Shown here: positions 1 to 7,940 of the stretch, piece after piece | How positions within the stretch are numbered: the stretch's first letter is position 1 | Layout of the letters: the number at the start of each line of letters is the position of its first letter | Notes under the pieces: generated by a model | Told to the model about the DNA's origin: nothing | Seen by the model: only the letters and a program-made list of their open reading frames with translations | Database searches by the model: none | Assembly: GCF_052156535.1 (NCBI RefSeq) | Contig: NZ_JBQKUP010000032.1 | Location: 248,001 to 312,000, forward strand | Length of the DNA stretch: 64,000 nucleotides | Origin: Nitrospira_E sp052156535 | GTDB taxonomy: Bacteria > Nitrospirota > Nitrospiria > Nitrospirales > UBA8639 | Direction of reading: 5' to 3' | Position numbers and translations under genes: made by a program

Positions 1-2
1 TG

Positions 3-170
3 CTGACAGCCTGGGTGCCGCAACATGAAATTCTCATGGGAATGGCGATGACGTTGGTGGCGGCCTGCTATTTGACCTGGGTGGTACGGCGGGGCGTGTT
101 GAAGCCCATTCATCTGGTTATGAACGGTCTGTGTTACGTGATGTTTGTGGTTTCAGTGCTTTTCTGGTAA
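3..170 (+). CDS. C-terminal end of a membrane protein (5' truncated)
   Basis: An open frame enters from the window edge and ends at TAA 168-170, giving the last 55 residues of a protein. It contains two hydrophobic stretches (about residues 10-28 and 37-55) separated by a short basic loop with Arg-Arg and Lys-Pro, so the product ends in the membrane. There are too few residues to name the family. The next gene starts 53 bases downstream on the same strand. Confidence 0.55.
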   Translation: MTAWVPQHEILMGMAMTLVAACYLTWVVRRGVLKPIHLVMNGLCYVMFVVSVLFW

Positions 171-223
171 GGCCAGGGTTTGAGAGGTTCAAGCATGATG
201 AGCCAAAGAAAAAGAGCATAGCG

Positions 224-1330
224 ATGGCCCTTCCGATAGTTGTTGTCACGCGACGTCTCCCACAACAGGCTTGGGAGGTATTAGGGGCACAGGCCGATCT
301 AGTGTGCTGGGAACACGATTGCCCCGTTGACCGGAAATGGTTGTTGGATCATCTTCCTGAGGCAGGGGGGCTGTATTGCCTGTTAACGGACCGGATTGAT
401 CGTGAGGTGCTTCAGGTTGGAAAACGGCTTCGGGTGATCAGCACCATGGCCGTCGGATATGATCATATTGATGTTGGAGCCTGTACAGCCCGTGGGATTC
501 CGGTTGGGCACACGCCGGGTATTTTAACCGAAACAACCGCGGATTTGGCTTTTGCTTTGCTCCTTTCTGCGGCCAGACGAATCGTCGAGGGGGCTGAATA
601 TGTGCGACAGGGACAGTGGACAACCTGGAGCCCCGATCTCTTGTTGGGACAGGATGTGCATGGTGCGACGTTAGGCATTGTGGGATTTGGCAGGATCGGG
701 CAGGCCATGGCTAGGCGCGCGCAAGGATTCCAAATGGATGTGCTAGCGGTGCCGTCACCGAAGGGTGTGAGTGGATCACCGCAGTCTTCGGTCGCACTAA
801 AGCCTGGCACTCAGACCATTGCGAAACCCAAAATACATCGGAAGGTCTCATTTGAAGGGACCAGTCAGGGCGAACCGGGAGGGGCGGCATTCCATGAGGT
901 TGATCTGCATGAAGCATTAGCCCGGGCGGATTTTGTGAGTCTGCATGTCCCCCTGACTCATCACACGCATCATTTGATCGGGGAAGCCGAGTTTCGATCC
1001 ATGAAGCCTTCAAGTATTCTGATCAATACGGCTCGTGGAAGCGTGGTTGATTCAGCGGCCCTATATCACGCCTTAGTGCATGGCCATATTGGTGGGGCAG
1101 CCTTAGATGTGACTGATCCGGAGCCCATTCCTGTGACACACCCGCTCCTTACGCTCCCCAACTGTCTGGTTATCCCACACTTGGGGAGTGCGTCTGTGGC
1201 GACAAGGACCAGAATGGCCTGCATGGCCGCGGAGAATATCGTTGCCGGGTTACGCGGAGACGCGCTTCCACACTGTGTCAATCCTGAAGTCTACCGCGTG
1301 TCACGCAGTTCAGGGCCCGGGATGGGATGA
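224..1330 (+). CDS. D-2-hydroxyacid dehydrogenase (glyoxylate/hydroxypyruvate reductase type)
   Basis: Cytosolic NAD(P)H-dependent reductase of the D-isomer-specific 2-hydroxyacid dehydrogenase family; the likely substrates are glyoxylate or hydroxypyruvate. The Rossmann loop GFGRIGQAMARR is present, as are all three catalytic residues in their usual settings: Arg in NTARGSVVD, Glu in DPEPIP and His in VIPHLGSAS. The segment HTPGILTETTADLAFALLL is typical of glyoxylate reductases. The frame stays open upstream to 131, but the homologous N-terminus (MALPIVVVTRRLP) begins at ATG 224. An extra Pro/Ser/Lys-rich stretch of about 40 residues lies between the second Rossmann strand and the next helix, and the usual Asp or Arg that selects the cofactor is not evident there. 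The family is clear; the substrate is inferred. Confidence 0.88.
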   Translation: MALPIVVVTRRLPQQAWEVLGAQADLVCWEHDCPVDRKWLLDHLPEAGGLYCLLTDRIDREVLQVGKRLRVISTMAVGYDHIDVGACTARGIPVGHTPGILTETTADLAFALLLSAARRIVEGAEYVRQGQWTTWSPDLLLGQDVHGATLGIVGFGRIGQAMARRAQGFQMDVLAVPSPKGVSGSPQSSVALKPGTQTIAKPKIHRKVSFEGTSQGEPGGAAFHEVDLHEALARADFVSLHVPLTHHTHHLIGEAEFRSMKPSSILINTARGSVVDSAALYHALVHGHIGGAALDVTDPEPIPVTHPLLTLPNCLVIPHLGSASVATRTRMACMAAENIVAGLRGDALPHCVNPEVYRVSRSSGPGMG

Positions 1331-1440
1331 ATCTCTAGGAAAATGGCTAGATGACTGTTTACGCTGGGAAAGGAGTTCGATGAGATGCGAGACATTGCAG
1401 GTCATTCTGACGATTGGCGGTTTCGTCAAGAGGAGAGATC

Positions 1441-1752
1441 ATGATCCACATCACACCACCGGCCGGGGAAAAATTGAAAGCCTTGATCGAAGAGCACCCC
1501 GAGGATCCCATCGTGCGTTTAGCCGTTCGGGACCGGGATGACAAAGTCCTTGTTTTTTCCATTACTCTTGAAGATGCCGTGACACAGGAGGATTCGGTCT
1601 TAGATATTGAAGGGCTTATCATTGCCATAGACGGCTCCTGTGCACAACGTCTGGAGGGCGTCACGGTTGATTATGAGGAGGCTGCTGGATTCAGCTTCCA
1701 CCACCCCGAACCCCCCGATCCTTATAAATTAAACCTGATCCTACCTGAATGA
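1441..1752 (+). CDS. HesB/IscA-like (A-type carrier fold) protein lacking the cluster cysteines
   Basis: This 103-residue protein follows the A-type Fe-S carrier pattern: ITPPAGEKLKALIEE at the N-terminus, a central FSITLEDAVTQEDSVL segment, then LEGVTVDYEEAAGFSFHHPEPP. In IscA, ErpA and HesB the corresponding positions carry a central Cys and a C-terminal Cys-Gly-Cys. Here the central Cys is absent and the tail reads PPDPYKLNLILPE, so it probably cannot hold an Fe-S cluster in the usual way. The start at ATG 1441 is fixed by an AGGAGAG ribosome site directly upstream. It lies between a dehydrogenase and an RNA methyltransferase, with no Fe-S genes nearby. Confidence 0.7.
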   Translation: MIHITPPAGEKLKALIEEHPEDPIVRLAVRDRDDKVLVFSITLEDAVTQEDSVLDIEGLIIAIDGSCAQRLEGVTVDYEEAAGFSFHHPEPPDPYKLNLILPE

Positions 1753-1860
1753 GGTAGACAGAATGGGATAGATTCTCCATTGAACACGATTGCAGGAATA
1801 TTCTTCATCAAGGATTCTTGCTAAGCTTAGCCGGTAACCATATATCCCTCGATTATTCTT

Positions 1861-3048
1861 ATGATGGAAATATTTTTTGCAACCTGTCCTCGTGGCTTAG
1901 AAGAAGTTCTGAGCCAAGAACTTCAGGAATTAGGCGGGCAGGAGATTCGATCCACACCGGGCGGCGTTGAATGCCAGGGCACTTTTCCTCTCTGTTACCG
2001 GCTCAACTTAGAAAGTCGGATTGCCAGCCGTATCTTGTGGCGGGTGGGGCAGGGGTGGTACCGGGATGAAGAGGACCTGTATCGCCTCGCCTCAAGTCTT
2101 CCCTGGCCGCAATATTTTACCGTGGATTGTCACATCAAAGTTCGGCTCATTGCTCAACATTCTCCACTGAAGAGTCTGGAGTTTGCGACACTGCGAGTGA
2201 AAGATGCCATTTGTGACCGATTTGTCCGGGCGACACAAGCGCGCCCCGAGGTGAGTAAACGACAACCCGATATTCAAATTGTGGTCTTTGTCGATGCAGA
2301 GCATGTGGTGTGGTATATCGACACCTCCGGAGATCCGCTGTTTAAGCGTGGATGGCGAAAGGTGGCGGGTGAAGCACCGATACGAGAAAATCTGGCGGCA
2401 GGCATCCTCAGGCTTTCAGGTTGGACCGGTGAGCAGGTCTTACTTGATCCGATGTGTGGCGCCGGCACCTTTTTAATTGAGGCGGCCTTGATGGCCAAAG
2501 GAATTGCCCCGGGCCGTGGGCGGGAATTTGCCTTTCGGCACCTAAAGAATTTTGATTCCTCGACCTGGGATTATGTACGCCAAGAGTCGATCAAGCCGAT
2601 CCTCCTCGGTCCGAGTCTTTCTATTTTTGGCTATGATGAGGATGCGAATGCCTTGACCATGGCAAAAAGAAATCTTGAAGGTTTAGGTCTTGAGGATATT
2701 CAATTGGATCAGGTGGATGTATTGGATATGACACCTCCTGGCCCGAAAGGTTTTCTGGTGACCAATCCTCCTTATGGAGTGAGAATGGGAGACCGGTCGG
2801 AACTGGAGGAGTGGTATCCGAAATTTGGGAATCTGTTGAAACAGCAGTTTGCGGGGTGGGGGGTCTATGTGCTCACAGCCGATTCGCGTCTTCCTAAACT
2901 GATTCATTTGGCGCCGTCACGCAAAATCCCTCTGTTCAATGGTCCGTTGGAATCGAGGCTGTATGAATTTCAGATGGTGGCCGGAGGTAACCGGAAATCG
3001 GCAAGGCAGGCCAGGCAACAGGCAGTGAACAAATCAGGCCTTAGATGA
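1861..3048 (+). CDS. THUMP-domain class I RNA (guanine-N2) methyltransferase, RlmL/Trm14 group
   Basis: SAM-dependent methyltransferase of COG0116 (N-terminal half of E. coli RlmL; YpsC; Trm14), which modifies guanine in rRNA or tRNA. The N-terminal 60 residues resemble a ferredoxin-like domain and residues of about 60-160 form the THUMP RNA-binding region. The catalytic half has the SAM motif LLDPMCGAGTFLIEAAL and the NPPY motif in TNPPYGVRMG, which holds the target base amine. At 395 residues it has the length of the single-domain RlmL-like enzymes, not the RlmKL fusion. ATG 1861 is followed at once by ATG 1864, and either may serve. The 3' end overlaps the convergent receiver gene by 8 bases. 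Confidence 0.88.
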   Translation: MMEIFFATCPRGLEEVLSQELQELGGQEIRSTPGGVECQGTFPLCYRLNLESRIASRILWRVGQGWYRDEEDLYRLASSLPWPQYFTVDCHIKVRLIAQHSPLKSLEFATLRVKDAICDRFVRATQARPEVSKRQPDIQIVVFVDAEHVVWYIDTSGDPLFKRGWRKVAGEAPIRENLAAGILRLSGWTGEQVLLDPMCGAGTFLIEAALMAKGIAPGRGREFAFRHLKNFDSSTWDYVRQESIKPILLGPSLSIFGYDEDANALTMAKRNLEGLGLEDIQLDQVDVLDMTPPGPKGFLVTNPPYGVRMGDRSELEEWYPKFGNLLKQQFAGWGVYVLTADSRLPKLIHLAPSRKIPLFNGPLESRLYEFQMVAGGNRKSARQARQQAVNKSGLR

Positions 3049-3493
3049 GAGGTTTTCCTGCCATGTTTAAGAGCGAAACCCAGACATCTTCAATGCATCG
3101 CAGCACATATATCCATTCGTCGCAGGTCTTCGGTCGTTTGAAAAGATGGCAATTGGGGGGGAAAGAAAAATCTTTCGAGGGGCGTGGAGTCTCCTCCGAA
3201 AACAAGGCCACCGGAATGGTCTGTAAGCGGCGGTCGCGTTGGAGTCCCTTAATAATTTCTTCTCCCGACATATCGGGGAGATGATTGGAGAGAAAAATCA
3301 GGTCGGGTTGTGGGGCATCCACAAAGGGGTACTCCTGATTTAAAAAGGCTGTGCCCTGTTCGCCGTCTTCCGCCTCAAAAATCTCCACGCAGATGATTTG
3401 GGCCACCGTCAGTGCCTCTTTGAGGGCTTCTGTCTGAGCGATATCATCCTCGATGGTCAGGATCTTAAATGTGTTTTTGACGGCTCCGCGCAT
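3041..3493 (-). CDS. Atypical response-regulator receiver protein (Rcp1-like, phospho-Asp replaced)
   Basis: Stand-alone receiver domain of the small cytosolic type (RcpA/Rcp1-like), without an output domain. The acidic pair is kept (ILTIEDD) and so is the conserved Lys (HLFKRP). The phospho-acceptor segment reads DLIFLSNHLPDMSGEE where the family has DLILLDLNLP, so Ser stands in place of the phosphorylated Asp. The conserved Thr/Ser segment is also altered (VALFSEE). It is therefore probably a pseudo-receiver that signals by protein contact rather than phosphotransfer. ATG 3493 gives a normal domain N-terminus; an in-frame GTG at 3535 would add 14 residues. It stands alone on the minus strand, tail to tail with the methyltransferase gene. 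Confidence 0.78.
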   Translation of the reverse strand: MRGAVKNTFKILTIEDDIAQTEALKEALTVAQIICVEIFEAEDGEQGTAFLNQEYPFVDAPQPDLIFLSNHLPDMSGEEIIKGLQRDRRLQTIPVALFSEETPRPSKDFSFPPNCHLFKRPKTCDEWIYVLRCIEDVWVSLLNMAGKPLI

Positions 3494-3864
3494 GGTCCGA
3501 TGCTCATTTTCCTGGTTGAGGCAGACTGCCCACACTTCAGTCCGGAGAAGGATTGACCTCTGATATATGACAGAAAATACGTGTGTTGGCCTATCTGTTT
3601 TTTCGGTTGAAACTTGCTGAGATTAAGAGAAAACCGGCTGGAACGGATTTTTGATGAAGAAGAATGAGGAGGAGAATTCTGATGCCTGGAACAAGTTCTG
3701 TTGATTGCAGAATGGATCGAGGCTCATTAAGCTGAAAAAGTAGGACACCAAATCGCGTCAAACTCACTCAGTATGAACAAACATGAAACATTCAAGCAGA
3801 GTAGGAATACTCTTTCACCCCTATGTGTTGAAATAAAGGCACGCCTGTGGCTTGATGGAATATG
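3494..3864. other. Intergenic, no gene recognised
   Basis: About 370 bases between two minus-strand genes. I see no credible coding frame, repeat or terminator. It should hold the promoter of the receiver gene. Confidence 0.4.
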
Positions 3865-4653
3865 CTAGTCAGGGAGGTTGCCGAGAAGTTGCTTGATTAC
3901 CGGTATGGCATCAGGGCGAGCGGCGACGATGCCATTGACTGTGGGCTGAGGTTGGTTGCATTGAATGGGTTTCAGGTCTCTGTCCACGACGATCCCTCCC
4001 GCCGCTTGAATCAGCAGGACGGCAGCCGCGATATCCCATTCGTTTTGTAGGCCAAAATTGATCACTCCGTCAATCTGTCCGGCAGCTACCAGTGCCAATG
4101 AATAAGCAATGGAACCCATAAGCGGGCGGCAATTAGCGGTTTCTCGCCATGAGCGAATGATCGAGCGGTCCATGGGGCCCGTGTTTACCAAGAACGAAAA
4201 GCGGTGTCCGGTGGCCTGGCCGACATGAATGGGGTAGCCATTTATGGTCGCCGGTTCACCTCGTACGGCACAATAATATTCCCGGGTAGCGGGGTTGAAG
4301 ATAATCCCGATTGAAACCTGTCCATGGTCAATGAGCGCCAGGGAGATCGCAAATTGTGGGAGATTTTTAATAAAGGGTTTGGTCCCATCAATGGGATCCA
4401 GGATCCACACACGGTTTTTTTTCAGTCTGATGGGGTTGTCGGGCGATTCTTCCGAGAGCCAGCCATCATCAGGATAGCCGGCGAACAAGGCTTCCTGGAC
4501 GATACGATTGACTTCCAGATCGGCATTGGTCACTGGCGATCCGTCCGGCTTGATTTGAACGGCTAATCCTTCATACTGGATTCTGTGAAGGCGATCACTT
4601 GCGCGAAGCAGGGCTTGTCGGATGATAAGGAGTTCCTGGCGATAATCAGTCAT
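3865..4653 (-). CDS. cysQ: 3'(2'),5'-bisphosphate nucleotidase / inositol monophosphatase family (CysQ-like)
   Basis: Metal-dependent phosphatase of the inositol monophosphatase superfamily. CysQ removes the 3'-phosphate from PAP formed during sulfate assimilation; relatives act on inositol phosphates. Visible motifs are the metal-site segment GSPVTNADLEVN, WLSEESPD, the signature WILDPIDGTKPFIKNLPQF and the C-terminal metal site WDIAAAVLLIQAAGG. The length (about 262 residues) is normal. ATG 4653 is preferred; an upstream in-frame TTG (4659) would add two residues. It is monocistronic, with no sulfur genes beside it, so CysQ versus another IMPase-family substrate is not settled. Confidence 0.8.
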   Translation of the reverse strand: MTDYRQELLIIRQALLRASDRLHRIQYEGLAVQIKPDGSPVTNADLEVNRIVQEALFAGYPDDGWLSEESPDNPIRLKKNRVWILDPIDGTKPFIKNLPQFAISLALIDHGQVSIGIIFNPATREYYCAVRGEPATINGYPIHVGQATGHRFSFLVNTGPMDRSIIRSWRETANCRPLMGSIAYSLALVAAGQIDGVINFGLQNEWDIAAAVLLIQAAGGIVVDRDLKPIQCNQPQPTVNGIVAARPDAIPVIKQLLGNLPD

Positions 4654-4860
4654 AATCAAAATGGATGTGGTGCATTGGCAATATGGAGTAAATGCTCTCT
4701 CTTGATATTGTACCCGAAACCATCGGTTAAGTGTGGAGCGTGCGGTCCTAACAGTTCATAGCATGAGAGGCGCGCCTGAGGCTAGATTGACCAAATGGGG
4801 GTGGCGGAATGAAAGGGTCCGGGTGCCTGAAATGAGGCGTGAGAATTTCTGAGGCGTACT

Positions 4861-5091
4861 ATGCAAACCGTGACCGTGAGGTTGAAAATTTCACCGGAAC
4901 GCTTTCAGGCCTATTACCAGGGTGTGGTGGAATCTGTGGTGGCACAGTCAATCGATGGTCGGACGATCCAATTTCCCGCAAGAGTGCTTCGTCCCTTTGT
5001 CTCGCATCAGGGGATTCAGGGGACCTTCGAGATCACCTTTGATGCGGGTTTGAAGTTTCATTCGATTCGCCTGGCACAGGACGACAGGTGA
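4861..5091 (+). CDS. DUF2835 family protein
   Basis: A 76-residue protein matching the DUF2835 pattern over its whole length: a start of alternating hydrophobic residues, YYQGVVESVVAQSIDGRT, the hallmark IQFPARVLRPFVSHQGIQG, then FEITFDAGLKFHSIRL. The function of the family is not known. The frame ends in TGA 5089-5091, which overlaps the GTG start of the next gene by four bases (GTGA), so the two are likely translated as a coupled pair. Confidence 0.82.
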   Translation: MQTVTVRLKISPERFQAYYQGVVESVVAQSIDGRTIQFPARVLRPFVSHQGIQGTFEITFDAGLKFHSIRLAQDDR

Positions 5092-5540
5092 ATGCTGCCG
5101 CTATGACTGGAGATGAGTATTCCCTTGTCGGATTATTTCTGAGTGCGTTTCTTTCCTCAACCATATTACCGGGTAGCTCTGAGGTCGTCTTTCTCATTTT
5201 GGCCGCACAGGGGCATCTTCCGACCTGGAGTCTGCTCGCCACGGCGACGGCAGGCAATACCCTGGGTGGGATGAGTTCCTGGGCCTTGGGGTGGTTTATC
5301 GGGTGGTGGTATCCACTCCATAAGTTCACCAAGCCGGCCCACCATCGGGCTGTGGAACGGGTTCGTAAGTGGGGTAGTCCGGTGCTGCTATTGTCCTGGG
5401 TGCCGGTCATTGGGGATCCACTGTGTATCGCGGCAGGATGGTTGCGAATGGGCTGGGTGCGTGCCCTATTGTGTATTGGGATTGGCAAAGGGTGCCGGTA
5501 TGCGGTCTTGTTCGCGTTGTTACCCACCACTGGTGGGTGA
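5088..5540 (+). CDS. YqaA-type DedA/SNARE-associated family membrane protein
   Basis: Inner-membrane protein of about 150 residues with four hydrophobic segments. It shows the YqaA hallmarks STILPGSSEVVFLILAAQG near the N-terminus, TAGNTLGGMSSWALGW in the middle and PVIGDPLCIAAGWLRM, which carries the Gly-Asp-Pro and reentrant-loop features of the DedA/VTT superfamily. Members of this superfamily are thought to move or scramble lipids or small ions. GTG 5088 overlaps the stop of the DUF2835 gene; ATG 5103 is an alternative start. The family is sure, the substrate unknown. Confidence 0.8.
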   Translation: MNAAAMTGDEYSLVGLFLSAFLSSTILPGSSEVVFLILAAQGHLPTWSLLATATAGNTLGGMSSWALGWFIGWWYPLHKFTKPAHHRAVERVRKWGSPVLLLSWVPVIGDPLCIAAGWLRMGWVRALLCIGIGKGCRYAVLFALLPTTGG

Positions 5541-5683
5541 ACGACGCAGAGGTCTGCCTATAGCATTCGGAAAACGTTGTTGGTATGGTTGGCCTTGCCT
5601 CTCAATTGCCTCCTTTTAGATAAATTGCTGTCCATACGATCAATTCCTCTAGAGTTCCCAGCCCATTATGGAGTCGTCATATC

Positions 5684-6796
5684 GTGAACGTTCCCCTTCT
5701 TGATTTGAAATCTCAATACGCCGGCATCAAACAGGACATTCAGGTGGTGTTGGAAAAGATATGTGCGGAGCAAAGTTTTGTTCTGGGAGCCCAGGTTCAG
5801 AACCTGGAGCAGAACCTGGCATCATATATCGGCACAGACCATGCGATTGGGGTGGCATCAGGAAGCGATGCGTTATTGTTGTCGTTGATGGAGGTGGGGG
5901 TTCAACCGGGCGATCGTGTCGTGACCGTCCCCTTTACATTCTTCGCATCTGCAGGAGTGATTTCCCGGCTTCATGCGCGTCCGGTGTTTGTCGATGTGAC
6001 GCCTGATACATTTAATCTCGATCCCACACGGTTAGCGGATAGCCTCACTTCAGAGGTCAAAGCCATTCTTCCGGTTCATCTCTTTGGACAATGCGCGGAC
6101 ATGGAAACGATTCTTCAGATCGCCGATGGACAGGGAATCCCGGTTATTGAGGATGCCTGCCAGGCCATCGGTGCGTCTCGAAACGGTGTCCGGGCCGGAG
6201 CCTTCGGACGCACGGGGGGCTTCAGCTTTTTCCCGTCGAAAAATTTAGGGGGATTTGGCGACGGCGGGTTGATTACGACGCGAGATCCGCTGGTGGCCGA
6301 GCGACTGCGACTCTTGCGTGTGCATGGGAGCCGATCAGAATATCATCATCATTTAATCGGGATAAACAGTCGGTTGGATGCGCTGCAAGCGGCCATCCTT
6401 CAGGTAAAATTTCAGCATTTGGCTGAGTGGACGGCGAAGCGCCAAGCGCATGCGGCCTCTTATCAGCAGATGTTTCAGGCATACGGTCTTGATGAGCACG
6501 TGACCGTGCCGATCGTGGCACCCGGCAATAGTCATGTTTACAACCAGTTCACCATTCGCACGCGGCAGCGAGACGAACTCAGTGCCTACCTGACCCACCA
6601 TGGAATAGGCAATCGCATTTATTATCCTGTCCCTCTTCACCTTCAGGAATGTTACCAGGATCTCGGGTATCGTAAAGGCGATTTTCCGGTCTCGGAACAG
6701 CTCTCCCAAGAGGTGCTTTCTCTTCCCATCTTTCCCGAACTCACCCATGATCAACTTCAATATGTGGTCGACACAATTAAAGCCTTTTTTGGATAA
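5684..6796 (+). CDS. DegT/DnrJ/EryC1/StrS aminotransferase (sugar aminotransferase)
   Basis: PLP-dependent enzyme of the WecE/ArnB/DegT fold that transaminates keto-sugars bound to nucleotides for surface polysaccharides. The opening VPLLDLKSQYAGIKQDI and the motif GSDALLLSLMEVGVQPGD are typical. EDACQAIGAS holds the cofactor-binding Asp, and FSFFPSKNLGGFGDGG carries the Schiff-base Lys. At 370 residues it is full length. GTG 5684 is the start. No sugar-nucleotide gene lies next to it. Its 3' end directly abuts foreign-looking sequence (a truncated toxin tip), so an operon may have been cut here. Confidence 0.87.
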   Translation: MNVPLLDLKSQYAGIKQDIQVVLEKICAEQSFVLGAQVQNLEQNLASYIGTDHAIGVASGSDALLLSLMEVGVQPGDRVVTVPFTFFASAGVISRLHARPVFVDVTPDTFNLDPTRLADSLTSEVKAILPVHLFGQCADMETILQIADGQGIPVIEDACQAIGASRNGVRAGAFGRTGGFSFFPSKNLGGFGDGGLITTRDPLVAERLRLLRVHGSRSEYHHHLIGINSRLDALQAAILQVKFQHLAEWTAKRQAHAASYQQMFQAYGLDEHVTVPIVAPGNSHVYNQFTIRTRQRDELSAYLTHHGIGNRIYYPVPLHLQECYQDLGYRKGDFPVSEQLSQEVLSLPIFPELTHDQLQYVVDTIKAFFG

Positions 6797-6798
6797 GC

Positions 6799-6897
6799 AG
6801 GACTTGGGCCCGAAATAATGTGATCTTTGATCGAGCAGGGGATGTTTATAATGCCAATGCAGGTGAATTTATGGGGAGTCTTACCAACAAATTATGA
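6799..6897 (+). pseudogene. Orphan C-terminal tip of a polymorphic (Rhs-type) toxin, truncated
   Basis: Starting three bases after the aminotransferase stop, one frame reads 32 codons without interruption and ends at TGA 6895-6897. It includes NNVIFDRAGDVYNANAGE, the style of Rhs/CDI toxin tips. It has no start codon of its own, and its stop overlaps the start of the following small gene as ATGA, the arrangement expected of a toxin C-terminus followed by its immunity gene. The link to Rhs is inferred from this layout and from the Rhs core less than 1 kb downstream; the residues alone do not name a toxin fold. Confidence 0.4.
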
Positions 6898-7148
6898 GGG
6901 GGATTCAAGTGGCAATTGGTAATAAATCCCATTTAAATTATCAACATGTATTTCCCGTTGTTCGATTTGATTTTCCGATCAATGAAGAAGACCCTTGGAA
7001 TTCTATTTCGATTGTTAAGGTTTTTGAAAACGAGGATGAAGCTACATCAGAAGCAGCCCGTCTAAATGAATTGAATGCAAAGAAAGACTGTCATTATTCA
7101 TCAACCATTTCTCGATTGATACCTAAAAGCAAACCAATTTCTAATTAA
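6894..7148 (+). CDS. Small AT-rich hypothetical protein, candidate immunity protein
   Basis: An 84-residue acidic, soluble protein that I do not recognise: an N-terminal strand-rich half (QHVFPVVRFDFPINEEDPW), then a helix rich in Glu/Ala (ENEDEATSEAARLNELNA). Base composition is clearly more AT-rich than the genes around it, which points to recent transfer. ATG 6894 overlaps the stop of the toxin-tip remnant by four bases. GTG 6909 has a better ribosome site (AGGGGG) and is an alternative start. Position, size, acidity and composition fit an immunity protein left after its toxin was deleted. This is inference; there is no family match. Confidence 0.5.
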   Translation: MRGIQVAIGNKSHLNYQHVFPVVRFDFPINEEDPWNSISIVKVFENEDEATSEAARLNELNAKKDCHYSSTISRLIPKSKPISN

Positions 7149-7333
7149 GTGGGGGGAAAGCAAGATTCTGCGTCTTCCGGTACACTTCCATGAGTGAAAC
7201 GGCATTGTGTGGGGCCACCGCCCCATATTGGAGATACGCGCGTGCGTTTTCAGGGCATGTAAAAATGAACAATGTGAAGATGTCAGGATCTCAACTATAA
7301 GAATGGTAAGACGTTTTCATCTGGTTAGATACG

Positions 7334-7591
7334 ATGGATGTACTATATATAATAGATATACTTTCAGGTATTGGATTGGTGGTCTTCTTGATATGGGGAA
7401 GTTGGTATATATATTGGGATGTGAAGCGCCGTTGGTCGATTCCGGAAGAACGAGGAATTGCCCGCATTCTTTTCTATGGATGGATAATATTTGGCGTACC
7501 TCTTGGGATAATTATAATTTTAAGTTTATTGATAAAATTGGGAATTTTGCCAGATTTTTTTCGGATATGGTACTTGAAATGGATTGAGTAG
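7334..7591 (+). CDS. Small two-helix membrane protein, hypothetical
   Basis: An 85-residue protein with two transmembrane helices (about residues 8-28 and 45-70) separated by a charged loop (DVKRRWSIPEERG). No family is recognised. It is strongly AT-rich, unlike the flanking chromosome, and lies between the orphan toxin tip and the Rhs core. Small membrane proteins of this kind often protect against membrane-active toxins, so it may be a second stranded immunity gene. No strong ribosome site is seen, and another frame overlapping the same DNA is also open, which lowers confidence. Confidence 0.42.
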   Translation: MDVLYIIDILSGIGLVVFLIWGSWYIYWDVKRRWSIPEERGIARILFYGWIIFGVPLGIIIILSLLIKLGILPDFFRIWYLKWIE

Positions 7592-7667
7592 AGGCCAATT
7601 CTGTTGTTGGCTGTTGTTTCCCGCAATTTTCCTTCCACCCGGCAAGCCATCTCATTAAAGGTGACGG

Positions 7668-7940
7668 ACCGCAAAGGCCGGTCACCAGCATTACCTATGA
7701 TACTCTGACCCGTCGCACACAGGTCACTTAGGTGGATACGTCCACCACCGGCTATTCCTACGATGCGGGAAACCGGCTGGTCCAGATCGTTGACTCGCTC
7801 TCCGGCACGATTACACGGATCTATGGCGATCTGAGCCGCCTCACCGAGGAAACCACCCTCCAAGGCAGTGTCAGTTTTTCCTGCTCCAATCTACCGGGCA
7901 GGGGACGACGGTTACCTACACGTGGAATGCGCGGCATCAA
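7668..7940 (+). pseudogene. Degenerate upstream part of an Rhs core gene
   Basis: This stretch encodes Rhs/YD repeats but is broken. One frame reads TSITYDTLTRRTQVT, then meets TAG at 7729-7731, probably a TGG changed to TAG. It continues with YSYDAGNRLVQIVDSLSG and TRIYGDLSRLTEETTLQG, and then loses frame between about 7880 and 7900. The downstream Rhs frame picks up at QGTTVTYTWNARHQLVGI. The 5' bulk of the Rhs gene is missing. The open part that follows is listed separately. Confidence 0.75.

Noticed and set aside
7207..7587. 126-codon frame overlapping the small membrane-protein gene
   Set aside because: The alternative frame (7334-7591) gives a clean two-helix membrane protein; the longer frame has scattered Cys and Arg with no domain character.
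7474..7863. 129-codon minus-strand frame across the start of the Rhs remnant
   Set aside because: It is the antisense of YD-repeat sequence, which is plainly coding on the plus strand.
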